NCBI GenBank assembly: GCA_017517815.1
Contig: JAFWYA010000015.1
Span: 1 to 41,378, forward strand
Source: Clostridia bacterium
GTDB lineage: Bacteria > Bacillota_A > Clostridia > Christensenellales > Aristaeellaceae
DNA length: 41,378 nt
Direction of reading: 5' to 3'
The translations under genes were made by a program, and so were the position numbers. The first letter of the stretch is position 1, and every line of letters starts with the position of its first letter. The notes under the pieces were generated by a model. It searched no databases. It was not told the DNA's origin and was given only the letters and a program-made list of their open reading frames with translations. This document shows positions 16,628 through 24,610 of the stretch, one piece after another.

Positions 16628-16909
16628 TCAGTCATCATACTTTAGCGCGATCTGCTGAAGCAGCTGTGCCACCTGCCTGCAGTCGTGCGGCTGGTCCATA
16701 AACCGCTCTACGATCTCCAGCGTCGGCTTTTTCTGCCACACAAAGATGTGGAACGGTGCGCGGATCGTTCTGCCACCGCAGATTTCCACATCATAGTCAC
16801 CGAAATCGCGATAGATACAGTAGGCACCGTCAATCCGGTTCACGCTGTACTGCTCGCCCAGTTCCTCCAGCAATTGCTGCTGACAGCGGCTTAGTTTTCT
16901 TACAGTCAT
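16628..16909 (-). CDS. Small hypothetical protein B preceding the capsid gene
   Basis: 93 aa from the ATG that follows GGAGGT by seven bases; an earlier ATG overlaps that ribosome site. The pattern is helix (QQQLLEELGEQYSVNRIDG), strands (YCIYRDFGDYDVEICGG, FHIFVWQKK), helix (VAQLLQQIALKYDD), paralleling protein A. The family is not recognised. It is the first gene of the three-gene capsid module, downstream of a hairpin that partly separates it from the primase gene. Confidence 0.75.
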   Translation of the reverse strand: MTVRKLSRCQQQLLEELGEQYSVNRIDGAYCIYRDFGDYDVEICGGRTIRAPFHIFVWQKKPTLEIVERFMDQPHDCRQVAQLLQQIALKYDD

Positions 16910-16944
16910 AAGCATTACCTCCATTGGTTATTTAGAGATGAGAA

Positions 16945-16971
16945 AGGAGTGCTGATTGCTCAAGCACTCCT
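16945..16971 (-). terminator. Hairpin between primase and capsid modules
   Basis: AGGAGTGCT (16945-16953) and AGCACTCCT (16963-16971) form a perfect 9-bp stem. On the minus strand it is followed by TTTCTC, so it is a modest terminator or attenuator 14 bases beyond the primase stop. No promoter is evident between it and the small genes, so read-through probably feeds the capsid module. Confidence 0.6.
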
Positions 16972-16984
16972 GGTCATCTTGTTT

Positions 16985-19918
16985 TCATTTCAAAAAATCA
17001 TCTTCACAGTTGTCATCCGGCCCGACTTTCAATTTGCAATGGAAAACGCGCATATTCACCCCGTCGATCTTGCACTGGTACTGGCTGCGGTTCTTGCCGT
17101 CGGAATCAATGTAGCTGTCAAACCAGCCTCTGCTGATAAAGCCCCTGACAGACTTCGCATAGCTGAAGCCCGCCTCTTCCAGCGCCTTGCGGAATGGGCT
17201 CTGAATGATGTTCACATGGTCTGCTGCGATAGAACCATAACGCGCAACGCCATGGGCATAGACCGAAGTACGGAAGTGATCGCGATTTGATCCGATCCAG
17301 TCCACAGTAAAGTCCCATGCCCTTTGGATGGAATCCTTTGGCTGAAGATGCGCATTGTTTGCCAGCAATTCCACACCCAGCTTCAACGCCTGTTCCCACG
17401 CTGCCTCCTCGGCGAGGTCGAATACAGACAGGCTGGAGAGATAATCCCCCAAACACAGAACAACAACATTATCAAAGTGCACGCCCGGATCTCTGTCATG
17501 CTGTCCGGTATACGCCATCCTCAGTCGATCCCTCATATCCCGATACAGCGTTTCCAGCTTTTCATCTTCGGAAAGCACTTCCGACACCAGATACTCGATA
17601 TACCGTTTCCCGGCATGGCCGTAATGCCTCTCGCTGGTCTGATGCAGGTCCCGTGCGGTTGCTTCATCGGCAACAGGCCTTCCGTACAGTTCCAGCACGC
17701 GGGACCCTACGCCGTCCATGCTGCTTTCCCGGATGAGCGGCATTTCGCCGGTAGAGAGGATGATGTTGCGCCATTGCAGTGTTTTCTGCAATCCGCCGTT
17801 TTTCGCGCCGCGCAGCTTGCCGAAGCCATTGCCCAGACTGTATACGATGGATTCTACCGTCATACGCTTCTCAGCCAGCGCCTGCAGTTCATCCAGCCCC
17901 AGCGGCAGGTGCATCATCGCGGCACAGCTGCGTTCCAGACCGACTGCCGTCGCATGGTAGCTGGTCAGCACCCTCGCAGGATCACCCCATACGGACAGTG
18001 CCATTTTCAGCGTTGCTGTTTTGCCGCCGCGGGAATCATGCCACACATGCTGCAGAAACACGCGATGCTTCAGCCAGTGCAGCAGCGGTGAAGCAAACGA
18101 TCCGGCCAGAACTGCACGGGAGATACAGTTGCTTCTTATGACTTCAGCTGCGTTCAGCCAAACGGCCAAATCGCCTGCCTGCACAAGACCATTGAGCATC
18201 TGCGATACGCTAAGTGCATCGGTTTCCAGTTCCATTTCTCCATCCACGCGATAGGGGTAGAATTCTTTGCCGACCCAGCCAATGCGATCAATCGCCCGCG
18301 CGCAGAGAATGCAATCCGTATTTTTCGCCTCATAAGCAGCGAGATAGTTGACCATGTCCTCGGCATTTCCGGAATGCACCGGCAAACCGCTGTCTGCATA
18401 GCGAATCAGCTGCGTCTTATTAAGCGCTGCCGAACGCGGTACGCGGATGGATTTCATTCTATTATTCCTACGGAAGGTGATTTCCAGTTTTTCCTGACCG
18501 TCATCCACATTTTCCAGCTTGCGCGTAATCACAACCGGTTCTGCCGCAACCGGAATCAGAACAGATTCTCCATAAGCCAACGCCGTTTTCTGGATACCGT
18601 CCTGCAAAGAAACCGAAAAGCCATCCGGCTCTACAGCCCCATTCAGATCAAGATCCGGCAGATGAATCGGCCTGCCGACTTCAACTGCTTCAAATTCTGC
18701 TGCCGCCTTTTTCAGTTCGGCCTGATGAACAACAGCGCGTTCGAAGTCCCGCAATGAGATACCCATCCGACGCAGGCGCAGCTTGAATTTGCCGTACACA
18801 CCGGGCAGCTGTTCTCTGGCATAGGCCATAAGGGAGAGCGTATCTTCTTCGAACATCTCTTCCGCTGTCAGTTCCTTCTGCAGCAGCTGATGCACTCTTT
18901 CTTCCAGCGTATACTGTGCAAAAACCACAGGCGCCTTTACGCCGCATCCATCAGGCGGACATTCAAAGCCCAGACATTCTCTGATGTACCGACAACTGTG
19001 TGGTTTTTTCTGTTCCAGTGCGTGCCTGATTTTACGATCCGTTTCTTCAGGGCTGTATCCGTAATAGGCTCCGCTCAGCTCGTGTACTGCATCCACACCG
19101 TCTGATGCAGGTGCAATGTTGCTGATCATGGCATACCATTCCGACTCCGGTAGATGATCTGCATCATCCCGGCAGTGCTGCATGAATGGACAGCGGCTGA
19201 TGATTCGCCCGGCAGGGCCAATACGTTCCGGATCAAGCGTGAAAGGAATACGGTCTGTTATGCAGCAATCGCTTTCATCTGCGTATTTTTCAAACGCTGA
19301 CAAAGGATACCGCTTCAGGTTCGCTTCGATGACTTCCACTCTTTTGGGAGGTGTACTCTTATGGTTCAGCGTATCGGGAACGCGAAGAATTCGGGCAAGG
19401 TCAGCCACAGGATCAAAATTCCAGCCTTTTTCCTTGCCCAGCTGATGGATAGACTGTTCATAGCCTTTCATAATCCGTTGGATCCAGCTGCGGTTATCAT
19501 TGGTCACAGCAACGGGTTCTTCAAGCAGCCAGTAGGTATGCACACCATTGCCGCTGAAAACAATGATACTCGGAGGACATTCCAAAGCGTGCAGAAAGGA
19601 CAGCGTCTCTTCCAGGGTTTCCGGAAGATCATTCTCCTTATGTGCAGGCCCTTTGATGTCATACTCTCCGTGGAGAAAGGAAACGCAGCTGATTTCATTC
19701 AGGCTGGCACGTTTGCCGGAAGCCGGAGGCTTATCCATCAGGTGCAGACCGAAATAGGCGTTCTCTGTGTCTGACAGTTCCATGGCCTTTTCCACCAGGC
19801 CATCCAAATGACGAAGTGCATACGGATAACACTTCTTGCCAGGCAGAGAAAAAGCATACGTCATTTTGTCGGTCGGAACGCCCTGATACAGCTCAGACAG
19901 GAATTCCCTTGCATTCAT
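16985..19918 (-). CDS. PrimPol-type primase fused to DUF927 helicase-like ATPase
   Basis: 977 aa from the ATG preceded by AAAGGTGA; a GTG at 19942 overlapping the upstream stop is the alternative. The N-terminal archaeo-eukaryotic primase domain has E85-x-D87 (FLHGEYDIKG), the SGNGVH motif (122-127) and D169/D173 with ARILRVPDTLN, giving the metal and nucleotide sites. C309, C315, C320 and C325 form a possible zinc site. The C-terminal DUF927 domain has a Walker A-like SRGGKTA (629-635). It would prime and unwind DNA for replication of the element. Such proteins are typical of plasmids, ICEs and phage satellites. It is the largest gene of the element, in line with the sigma-like gene upstream. 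Confidence 0.9.
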   Translation of the reverse strand: MNAREFLSELYQGVPTDKMTYAFSLPGKKCYPYALRHLDGLVEKAMELSDTENAYFGLHLMDKPPASGKRASLNEISCVSFLHGEYDIKGPAHKENDLPETLEETLSFLHALECPPSIIVFSGNGVHTYWLLEEPVAVTNDNRSWIQRIMKGYEQSIHQLGKEKGWNFDPVADLARILRVPDTLNHKSTPPKRVEVIEANLKRYPLSAFEKYADESDCCITDRIPFTLDPERIGPAGRIISRCPFMQHCRDDADHLPESEWYAMISNIAPASDGVDAVHELSGAYYGYSPEETDRKIRHALEQKKPHSCRYIRECLGFECPPDGCGVKAPVVFAQYTLEERVHQLLQKELTAEEMFEEDTLSLMAYAREQLPGVYGKFKLRLRRMGISLRDFERAVVHQAELKKAAAEFEAVEVGRPIHLPDLDLNGAVEPDGFSVSLQDGIQKTALAYGESVLIPVAAEPVVITRKLENVDDGQEKLEITFRRNNRMKSIRVPRSAALNKTQLIRYADSGLPVHSGNAEDMVNYLAAYEAKNTDCILCARAIDRIGWVGKEFYPYRVDGEMELETDALSVSQMLNGLVQAGDLAVWLNAAEVIRSNCISRAVLAGSFASPLLHWLKHRVFLQHVWHDSRGGKTATLKMALSVWGDPARVLTSYHATAVGLERSCAAMMHLPLGLDELQALAEKRMTVESIVYSLGNGFGKLRGAKNGGLQKTLQWRNIILSTGEMPLIRESSMDGVGSRVLELYGRPVADEATARDLHQTSERHYGHAGKRYIEYLVSEVLSEDEKLETLYRDMRDRLRMAYTGQHDRDPGVHFDNVVVLCLGDYLSSLSVFDLAEEAAWEQALKLGVELLANNAHLQPKDSIQRAWDFTVDWIGSNRDHFRTSVYAHGVARYGSIAADHVNIIQSPFRKALEEAGFSYAKSVRGFISRGWFDSYIDSDGKNRSQYQCKIDGVNMRVFHCKLKVGPDDNCEDDFLK

Positions 19919-19938
19919 TCGCATCACCTTTCCCTTTG

Positions 19939-20421
19939 TCACGCAGCCCGTTCATACAGATCCCGGTACAGATCAGCCATATGCATAAGACCTGCCTCCA
20001 GCCTTCTGAACGCAGTCGCTCGCGAAATACCCAGGCTCTTATAAGTCTCCTCTACACGTTCACTGTCCACATAGCGCCTGACGATCAGTTCCTTTTCTTT
20101 TTCATCAAGCTGCTCAACCAGCGTGGTCAGCTGCCACAGCAGAGCCTGCTTCACAGCCAGACTGCGCTGCTCCTTGCGAAGCTCATATTCCCGCTCCTCA
20201 TCAAACTGCTTCCGTCCATACAACCCCAGCAGTTCTGTCGGGTTGGAGGAATATTCTCCGCCCAGACGTTTTTCACCCAAAGTATCACGATGCGTTTTCT
20301 CCTCAACATATGCTTCGAAGGTAGTACGCTTGATCCGGCGGATGTTTCTTTTGCATACTTCTACGCTGTTCCTGAGCTTTCCATAGTGCTCCATCAGGTC
20401 TCTCATCTGTACTGCATCCAT
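19939..20421 (-). CDS. Sigma-70 region 4-like / ArpU-like regulator
   Basis: 160 aa from the ATG that follows AAAGGAGAG. A long charged helical N-terminal part is followed by a helix-turn-helix (about 110-150: LDEKEKELIVRRY, then VEETYKSLGISRATAFRRLEAGL) of the sigma region 4 type. Region 2 is missing, so it is not a full sigma factor. Phage ArpU and DUF1492 proteins have this architecture and control late genes. It directly precedes the primase and could control the element's promoters, for example the shared 38-bp block. Confidence 0.8.
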   Translation of the reverse strand: MDAVQMRDLMEHYGKLRNSVEVCKRNIRRIKRTTFEAYVEEKTHRDTLGEKRLGGEYSSNPTELLGLYGRKQFDEEREYELRKEQRSLAVKQALLWQLTTLVEQLDEKEKELIVRRYVDSERVEETYKSLGISRATAFRRLEAGLMHMADLYRDLYERAA

Positions 20422-20491
20422 TCTTTTTCTCTCCTTTCCAATATCCAATCGTTAATCAAGAATGCTATTGCCTATCTTTTGAGGATAAGGA

Positions 20492-20519
20492 AAGCTTCCA
20501 ATCGCTTGACTGGAAGCTT
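20492..20519 (-). other. Inverted repeat in the spacer before the sigma-like gene
   Basis: AAGCTTCCA (20492-20500) and TGGAAGCTT (20511-20519) pair perfectly around ten bases. It lies 100 bases after the DUF6076 stop and may be a weak terminator. The remaining spacer (20422-20617) is AT-rich without a gene. Confidence 0.45.
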
Positions 20520-20617
20520 GATATCGCTCATATAGATAATTTCTCACAATGAACATTATACTATATGGCAGTCTCAGTGTTAATAGGCTAGAGCAAATTT
20601 ATACTATAATTTGCGAA

Positions 20618-21688
20618 TTATATTTCTCCGGTGATTTGCATCATCAATTCATCCAGTTTTTCACGGAAAAGCTCAGCGGCCATGTTTGTTTCATATGCTG
20701 TCGAACGAAGCTTTCTTGCTTCAACAGACCACTCAGCGAACTGGTTCTCTGTAACCGTGCGCAGTCTGCGGCGAGCTACATATTTTTTATACACGCGGGT
20801 ATAGGTCTGCTTGATCGGATCATCCTTCAAACTGGCGGTGAACTGCCGTGAAGAGCCGATCATTTTGCAAGACTTGGTTTCGCCATCGGGAATCTCATCA
20901 CAGTAGTCCACCACGCGATCACCGTACTGCACGAAATACTTGCCGCAGTTCTTGCATTTACGAATGCTATGCCCCTGCATAATCAGATTCATGATCTCAT
21001 GATACATCAGCTGAGCAACGTTATTGATGCTGACCATCGGGATGATTTGCACACCGCCGCCCGGAAGCGTCAGCAGCTCAAAATCCGGTGTATAGACAGA
21101 AGATGCCGCCGTTTCATATTCCTGCATCAGATTATGCATGCGCTTCTGAAAACGTTCAAACCCGAATGCCTGAAGTCTCTCTATGCTCTTGGGTTGCGGA
21201 TAATCATCATTTCGAATCATCACCATCTCAACAACTTTTGTAAAAATACGCACTGCTTCTGCATGGGCTTCCCAGAAAGCGGAATAATGCTCTGAGGCGC
21301 GCCGCCAGGCATACTGGTCAATTTCAATGCCCAGATCGGCGATCAATTCATCACCGGTGCGCACCTTCTGCTCCACTTGCTGCCGGAGGCTGACAAGCAG
21401 TTCCTCAATTGATGCAAAGGTGTTAGCAGCTTCATCATTCAGTTCGTAGTAGCTGTATTTTCTAATTCGTTCCTGCACTTCATGGAATTCTTTTTCGGTA
21501 TTTTCGATTCCGGCGAGGAATTCTGCAGCAGTTGTGTCCTCTAAAGGCTCCAGAAAATCCAAGTGGGCTTCCAGAAGCCGCTGCTGCTGCCATCTATGAT
21601 CATTAAGCATATCGCAGGTCAGCTTTCCAAGCGGGATATACTGTTCATGATCGATGACGGTGCTATTTTCAATAAAACAGATCTTCAT
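20618..21688 (-). CDS. DUF6076-type protein with zinc-ribbon-like C-terminal region
   Basis: 356 aa. The first 250 residues are mainly helical. From about residue 255 comes the pattern RKCKNCGKYF, then YCD, then SCK, consistent with a CxxC...C...C metal site of the kind found in CGNR-like and DUF6076 proteins common on Firmicutes mobile elements. The C-terminal region (about 300-356) is a basic helical bundle. GAGGATG precedes the ATG and a good promoter lies at 21747-21775. It heads the minus-strand element operon. Nucleic-acid binding is plausible; no function is established by the sequence. Confidence 0.75.
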   Translation of the reverse strand: MKICFIENSTVIDHEQYIPLGKLTCDMLNDHRWQQQRLLEAHLDFLEPLEDTTAAEFLAGIENTEKEFHEVQERIRKYSYYELNDEAANTFASIEELLVSLRQQVEQKVRTGDELIADLGIEIDQYAWRRASEHYSAFWEAHAEAVRIFTKVVEMVMIRNDDYPQPKSIERLQAFGFERFQKRMHNLMQEYETAASSVYTPDFELLTLPGGGVQIIPMVSINNVAQLMYHEIMNLIMQGHSIRKCKNCGKYFVQYGDRVVDYCDEIPDGETKSCKMIGSSRQFTASLKDDPIKQTYTRVYKKYVARRRLRTVTENQFAEWSVEARKLRSTAYETNMAAELFREKLDELMMQITGEI

Positions 21689-21746
21689 GGTGATACATCC
21701 TCACACAAATCAACTTATCAAACAGCAAATTTGATTATCCATTTGC

Positions 21747-21775
21747 ACTATAACACATTTCGTTGCCCATTTCAA
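21747..21775 (-). promoter_or_regulatory. Promoter of the element's minus-strand operon
   Basis: On the minus strand TTGAAA (forward 21770-21775) and TATAGT (forward 21747-21752) are spaced by 17 bp, about 60 bases before the DUF6076 start. Confidence 0.75.
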
Positions 21776-21813
21776 TAGGCTATCGGTTTAATGCCATTTC
21801 ATTTGCTATTTCA
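21765..21813. repeat. ATTTCA short repeats (iteron- or operator-like)
   Basis: GCCCATTTCA (21765-21774), GCCATTTCA (21793-21801) and GCTATTTCA (21805-21813) are direct repeats overlapping and just upstream of the operon promoter. An operator or replication iterons for the PrimPol element are possible. Confidence 0.4.
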
Positions 21814-21902
21814 CAAAAGTAACCGCTAGTATCCACGAAAGATGAGGAGTGAATACTTCGAAACAGATCTGTATTCCTTTCATATCAGTGGCACTCAAGT
21901 AA

Positions 21903-22037
21903 CAGGTAACCACAGTAGCCATGTAACCACAAATATACTCTATAATTAAGAAAATTTCATTGAGTCTTTCTTCATCTCTTTATTATTCTATCAATATGTC
22001 CTTGTGTGTTCAGAGAAATGGCTACCGTGGTTACCTG
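21903..22037. promoter_or_regulatory. GTAACCAC repeats around a -10-like TATAAT
   Basis: CAGGTAACCAC (21903-21913) and GTAACCAC (21923-21930) are direct repeats 17 bp apart. An inverted copy GTGGTTACCTG lies at 22027-22037. A TATAAT sits at 21941-21946 reading right, without a clear -35, so the repeats may be activator sites for the rightward transcript. Confidence 0.4.
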
Positions 22038-22127
22038 CGTATCGTCTCCTCCCCTTATCCAGATTTTATGGATTGGGTCAGAAAAATACATAGCTTGAAA
22101 CGCACCACGAAGGAGGTGCTTTTTTTG

Positions 22128-22778
22128 ATGACCCCCACCCCTGAATTTCGCGAAAATTCACGCGAGAGGGGCGCGCGGTCTCCAGCGTATCGCTCCCAGA
22201 GATTTGATCCCCCCTCCCGGGGCACAGACTTTCGCCGAGCAAAGCGGGAAAGTGTACCAGGGCGTGGGGCGGGTCGAGGAGCGGGTCGGGAGCCTGGAGC
22301 GCGGACGGTTGGCCCGGGGCGACGCGGTACACCCGGGGGGCGGACGGCGCGGAGCGCTGCGGGCTGGCTTGCTCGGGGCGGGCGGCAAACGGCGGAGGCT
22401 GGGCGGCGGGCGAGGCCGTTGGGGCCGCAACGGGGCCACGTGGCGGCAGCGGCGGGGCTTTCGCAGCAGCCGGGGAAACAGGCCAGGCGGGCAGCCAAGG
22501 CCAACGTGGGGCCAAATTTGGGCGGCAGCCGGGCCTCCCGGGCGGTTCCAAACCTTCCAGGGCCGGTTTGCGGGCAAAAAGGCCGGAAAAGCCAGGGGCT
22601 GGGGCTCAAAACGGGGACGGCGCGGCACAGGCGTGACCCTTTTCTGGCGCGGGTGGGGCGCGGCGGGCGGCGATTTGGCAAAAATACTGTGATCCGCCGC
22701 CGCAAAAAGCTACACAAACCCCGTTCCGCGATCACGGATCCAGGCGCGGGGGCGGACGGGCTTCGCGTACGCGCATGA
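22128..22778 (+). CDS. Possible Arg/Gly-rich basic protein in an extreme GC block (or non-coding)
   Basis: The frame has 216 codons. AAGGAGGTG precedes the ATG by eight bases and the stop lies seven bases before a strong terminator, as in a real gene. The product would be very basic and low in hydrophobic residues, rich in Arg, Gly and Ala. From about 22220 on, composition is strongly G-skewed and GC-rich, and most other frames are also open, which happens by chance in such DNA. The first 30 codons overlap a palindrome TGAATTT-N5-AAATTCA (22142-22160) and C-rich tracts. It could be a nucleic-acid-binding protein, a structured RNA, or a DNA packaging/cos-type region. Coding status is undecided. 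Confidence 0.3.
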   Translation: MTPTPEFRENSRERGARSPAYRSQRFDPPSRGTDFRRAKRESVPGRGAGRGAGREPGARTVGPGRRGTPGGRTARSAAGWLARGGRQTAEAGRRARPLGPQRGHVAAAAGLSQQPGKQARRAAKANVGPNLGGSRASRAVPNLPGPVCGQKGRKSQGLGLKTGTARHRRDPFLARVGRGGRRFGKNTVIRRRKKLHKPRSAITDPGAGADGLRVRA

Positions 22779-22785
22779 TAGGGAA

Positions 22786-22811
22786 GGCGTCCCGTTCGGG
22801 GCGTCTTTTTT
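22786..22811 (+). terminator. Terminator closing the GC-rich block
   Basis: GGCGTCCC (22786-22793) pairs with GGGGCGTC (22798-22805) with two G-T pairs around GTTC, followed by six T. A rightward transcript crossing the GC-rich block must end here. Confidence 0.88.
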
Positions 22812-22979
22812 GTCGCATCTGAGCTGTATCTTGCTCAAAACATTGGTGCTTCAGTCGGGTTGCTATTTGCCGCGATCAGAGCGATGAATGTACCACGCCG
22901 CGGGGCACAGCCCCCGCAGGGCCGCAGGCGGGGTCGAAGGTCGACTGCCAAAAGCCGCCGGGCCGAAAGGAGCACACCC

Positions 22980-23861
22980 ATGAAAAACCAGACCTTCGGT
23001 ATCGAGATTGAAACCACAGCGCTCGGGCGCAGAGGCGCTGCCGAGGCCATTGCCGCACACTTCGGGACGGAAGCCCGCTATCTCGGAACACACCTGAGCA
23101 ACTGGGTGGTGCCGATGCCGGACGGCAGGCACTGGACGGTCGAAAGCGACAGTTCGGTAACCGACCCCTGCGCGGAGGTGGTCAGCCCGGTGTGCACCTG
23201 GGACGACATCCCGATGGTGCAGGAGGTGGTTCGGAAGCTTAAGAAGGCCGGAGCACGGGTCGACGGCTCCTGCGGCATCCACATCCACGTTGGCCTCGGG
23301 GCGCACACCCCGCAGAGTCTGCGCCGCCTGGTGAACATTGTCAACGCCAAGGAAGACCTGCTGACCATGGCCCTCGGCATCAGCAGCGACCGCCGGGACC
23401 GGTGGTGCAGACCGGTCGATCAGGACTTCCTCAAGCAGCTCAACTTGGCCAAACCTGCAACCATGGACGACCTCGCAGCCCTTTGGTACACGAGCCAGAA
23501 CTACACCAATCGCTGGCGACAGTGCGCTGCGACACACTACGACCCGAGCCGCTACCACCTGCTCAACCTCCATGCCGCTTTCTCCACGGAGCGCCCGGCG
23601 CACACCATCGAGTTCCGCGCCTTCAACGGCACACTCCATGCTGGAAAGATCAAGGCATACATCCACCTTTGCCTGGCCATCAGCGCACAGGCGCTCACCA
23701 CCAAGTCGGCCAGCCCGACCAGACCGGTAACCGACAACCCGAAGTACACCTTCCGCTGCTGGCTCCTGCGCCTGGGCTTCATCGGGGAGGAATTCGAACA
23801 CAGCCGCATGCACCTCCTCGCCAACCTGCCCGGCAACGCCGCCTGGAGACAAGCCGCCTGA
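22980..23861 (+). CDS. Amidoligase-family protein (glutamine-synthetase-fold COOH-NH2 ligase)
   Basis: 293 aa from the ATG after AAAGGAG. Motifs of the Amidoligase_2 family are all visible: GIEIE (E9, E11), VESDSS (E55, D57), CGIHIHV (H101, H103), RYHLLNL (R191, N196) and TIEFRAF (E211, R213), which form the ATP/metal and substrate site of the glutamine-synthetase fold. The family ligates an amine to a carboxylate, often making gamma-glutamyl or peptide-like amides. A C-terminal module (252-290, NPKYTFRCWLLRLGFIGEEF) closely resembles the end of the protein at 25806-26645. A cyclotransferase-like gene follows in the same operon, a pairing described for this family. The substrate is unknown. 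GC content is higher than in the capsid module. Confidence 0.9.
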   Translation: MKNQTFGIEIETTALGRRGAAEAIAAHFGTEARYLGTHLSNWVVPMPDGRHWTVESDSSVTDPCAEVVSPVCTWDDIPMVQEVVRKLKKAGARVDGSCGIHIHVGLGAHTPQSLRRLVNIVNAKEDLLTMALGISSDRRDRWCRPVDQDFLKQLNLAKPATMDDLAALWYTSQNYTNRWRQCAATHYDPSRYHLLNLHAAFSTERPAHTIEFRAFNGTLHAGKIKAYIHLCLAISAQALTTKSASPTRPVTDNPKYTFRCWLLRLGFIGEEFEHSRMHLLANLPGNAAWRQAA

Positions 23862-23862
23862 A

Positions 23863-23947
23863 CCCGCCTGACGAAGGCCTATGGCACAGGCCGAAACCCC
23901 GCAAGGGGTCGCGGGAGCCACAGTTCCCAAATCAAGCAAGGAGGCAC
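23863..23947 (+). ncRNA. Structured leader, copy 1 (duplicated 85-bp element)
   Basis: Between the amidoligase stop and the next start. It contains consecutive stems: GGCCT/AGGCC, ACCCC-GCAA-GGGGT with a GNRA tetraloop, and GGGAG/TTCCC, then AAATCAAGCAAGGAGG as ribosome site. 53 consecutive bases are identical to copy 2 at 24521-24605. Probably a cis-acting RNA; candidate only. Confidence 0.55.
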
Positions 23948-23953
23948 ACCACC

Positions 23954-24520
23954 ATGACGAAACAGGACATCCGACAGATCTACACCCAGAAGGTATCTGA
24001 GCTGCTGGCACAGGGCTACCAAATCAACCCCGAAACCATGAGCGGCTCCCAGGGTGAAATGGCACATATTGACCTGACCAACGGCTCCGAAATCCTCAGG
24101 GTTCTCATCGAAAGCAAGCACATCTTCGGGCGCGGACTTTACGGAGACACCCTGACCATTCGGGTCGGAAGATGCACAGACACAATCGACAGCTGCTGGC
24201 GCACAATCTGGAACGATCGCCTGGAGACACTCTTTGAAATCAAGGTGGCCAAAATCAGCGATAACTTCTACACCACAATGGAAGAGAGTGAGCGGATGGC
24301 ACAGGTGCGCCAGGACCGGTGGCGGCTCAAGAATCGAGACACAAGCAAGCCGCTCGGGGAAGCTTACAAATCTGCTGCCCTGCGATACATTCGTCGCCAG
24401 CCGCGCATGAAAACCTGCAAGCCGGAAGAGATCACCAGCATGGTCAAGCGCACACATGAGCGCGGAAAGGTGAGCTATGAATTCACAGCACGCGGACGCA
24501 CATTCACCATTTTTGCCTGA
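23954..24520 (+). CDS. Hypothetical protein of the amidoligase operon (188 aa)
   Basis: 188 aa with AAGGAGG nine bases before the ATG. Mixed alpha/beta pattern with a basic C-terminal third that includes a helix (PEEITSMVKRTHERGKVSYEF). No signal peptide or membrane segment. I do not recognise a family. It is tightly bracketed by the two copies of the structured leader and lies between the amidoligase and the cyclotransferase-like gene, so it probably works in the same modification pathway, as substrate, carrier or accessory subunit. That is inference from context. Confidence 0.75.
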   Translation: MTKQDIRQIYTQKVSELLAQGYQINPETMSGSQGEMAHIDLTNGSEILRVLIESKHIFGRGLYGDTLTIRVGRCTDTIDSCWRTIWNDRLETLFEIKVAKISDNFYTTMEESERMAQVRQDRWRLKNRDTSKPLGEAYKSAALRYIRRQPRMKTCKPEEITSMVKRTHERGKVSYEFTARGRTFTIFA

Positions 24521-24605
24521 CCCGCCTGATGATGGCCTGAGGCACAGGCCGAAACCCCGCAAGGGGTCGCGGGAGCCACAGTTCCCAAATCAAACAAGGA
24601 GGTAC
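24521..24605 (+). ncRNA. Structured leader, copy 2
   Basis: Same three stems and ribosome site as copy 1 (23863-23947), here starting directly after the stop of the 188-aa gene. It differs by a few bases, mainly in the first stem's loop and next to the ribosome site. Confidence 0.55.
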
Positions 24606-24610
24606 ATCCC

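Noticed and set aside
19939..20421. Full sigma factor
   Set aside because: Only a region 4-like helix-turn-helix is present; region 2 for -10 recognition and core binding is missing.
22055..22735. Long minus-strand frames in the GC-rich block
   Set aside because: They have no ribosome site, are Pro/Arg/Ala-rich and stay open only because GC-rich DNA has few stop codons.
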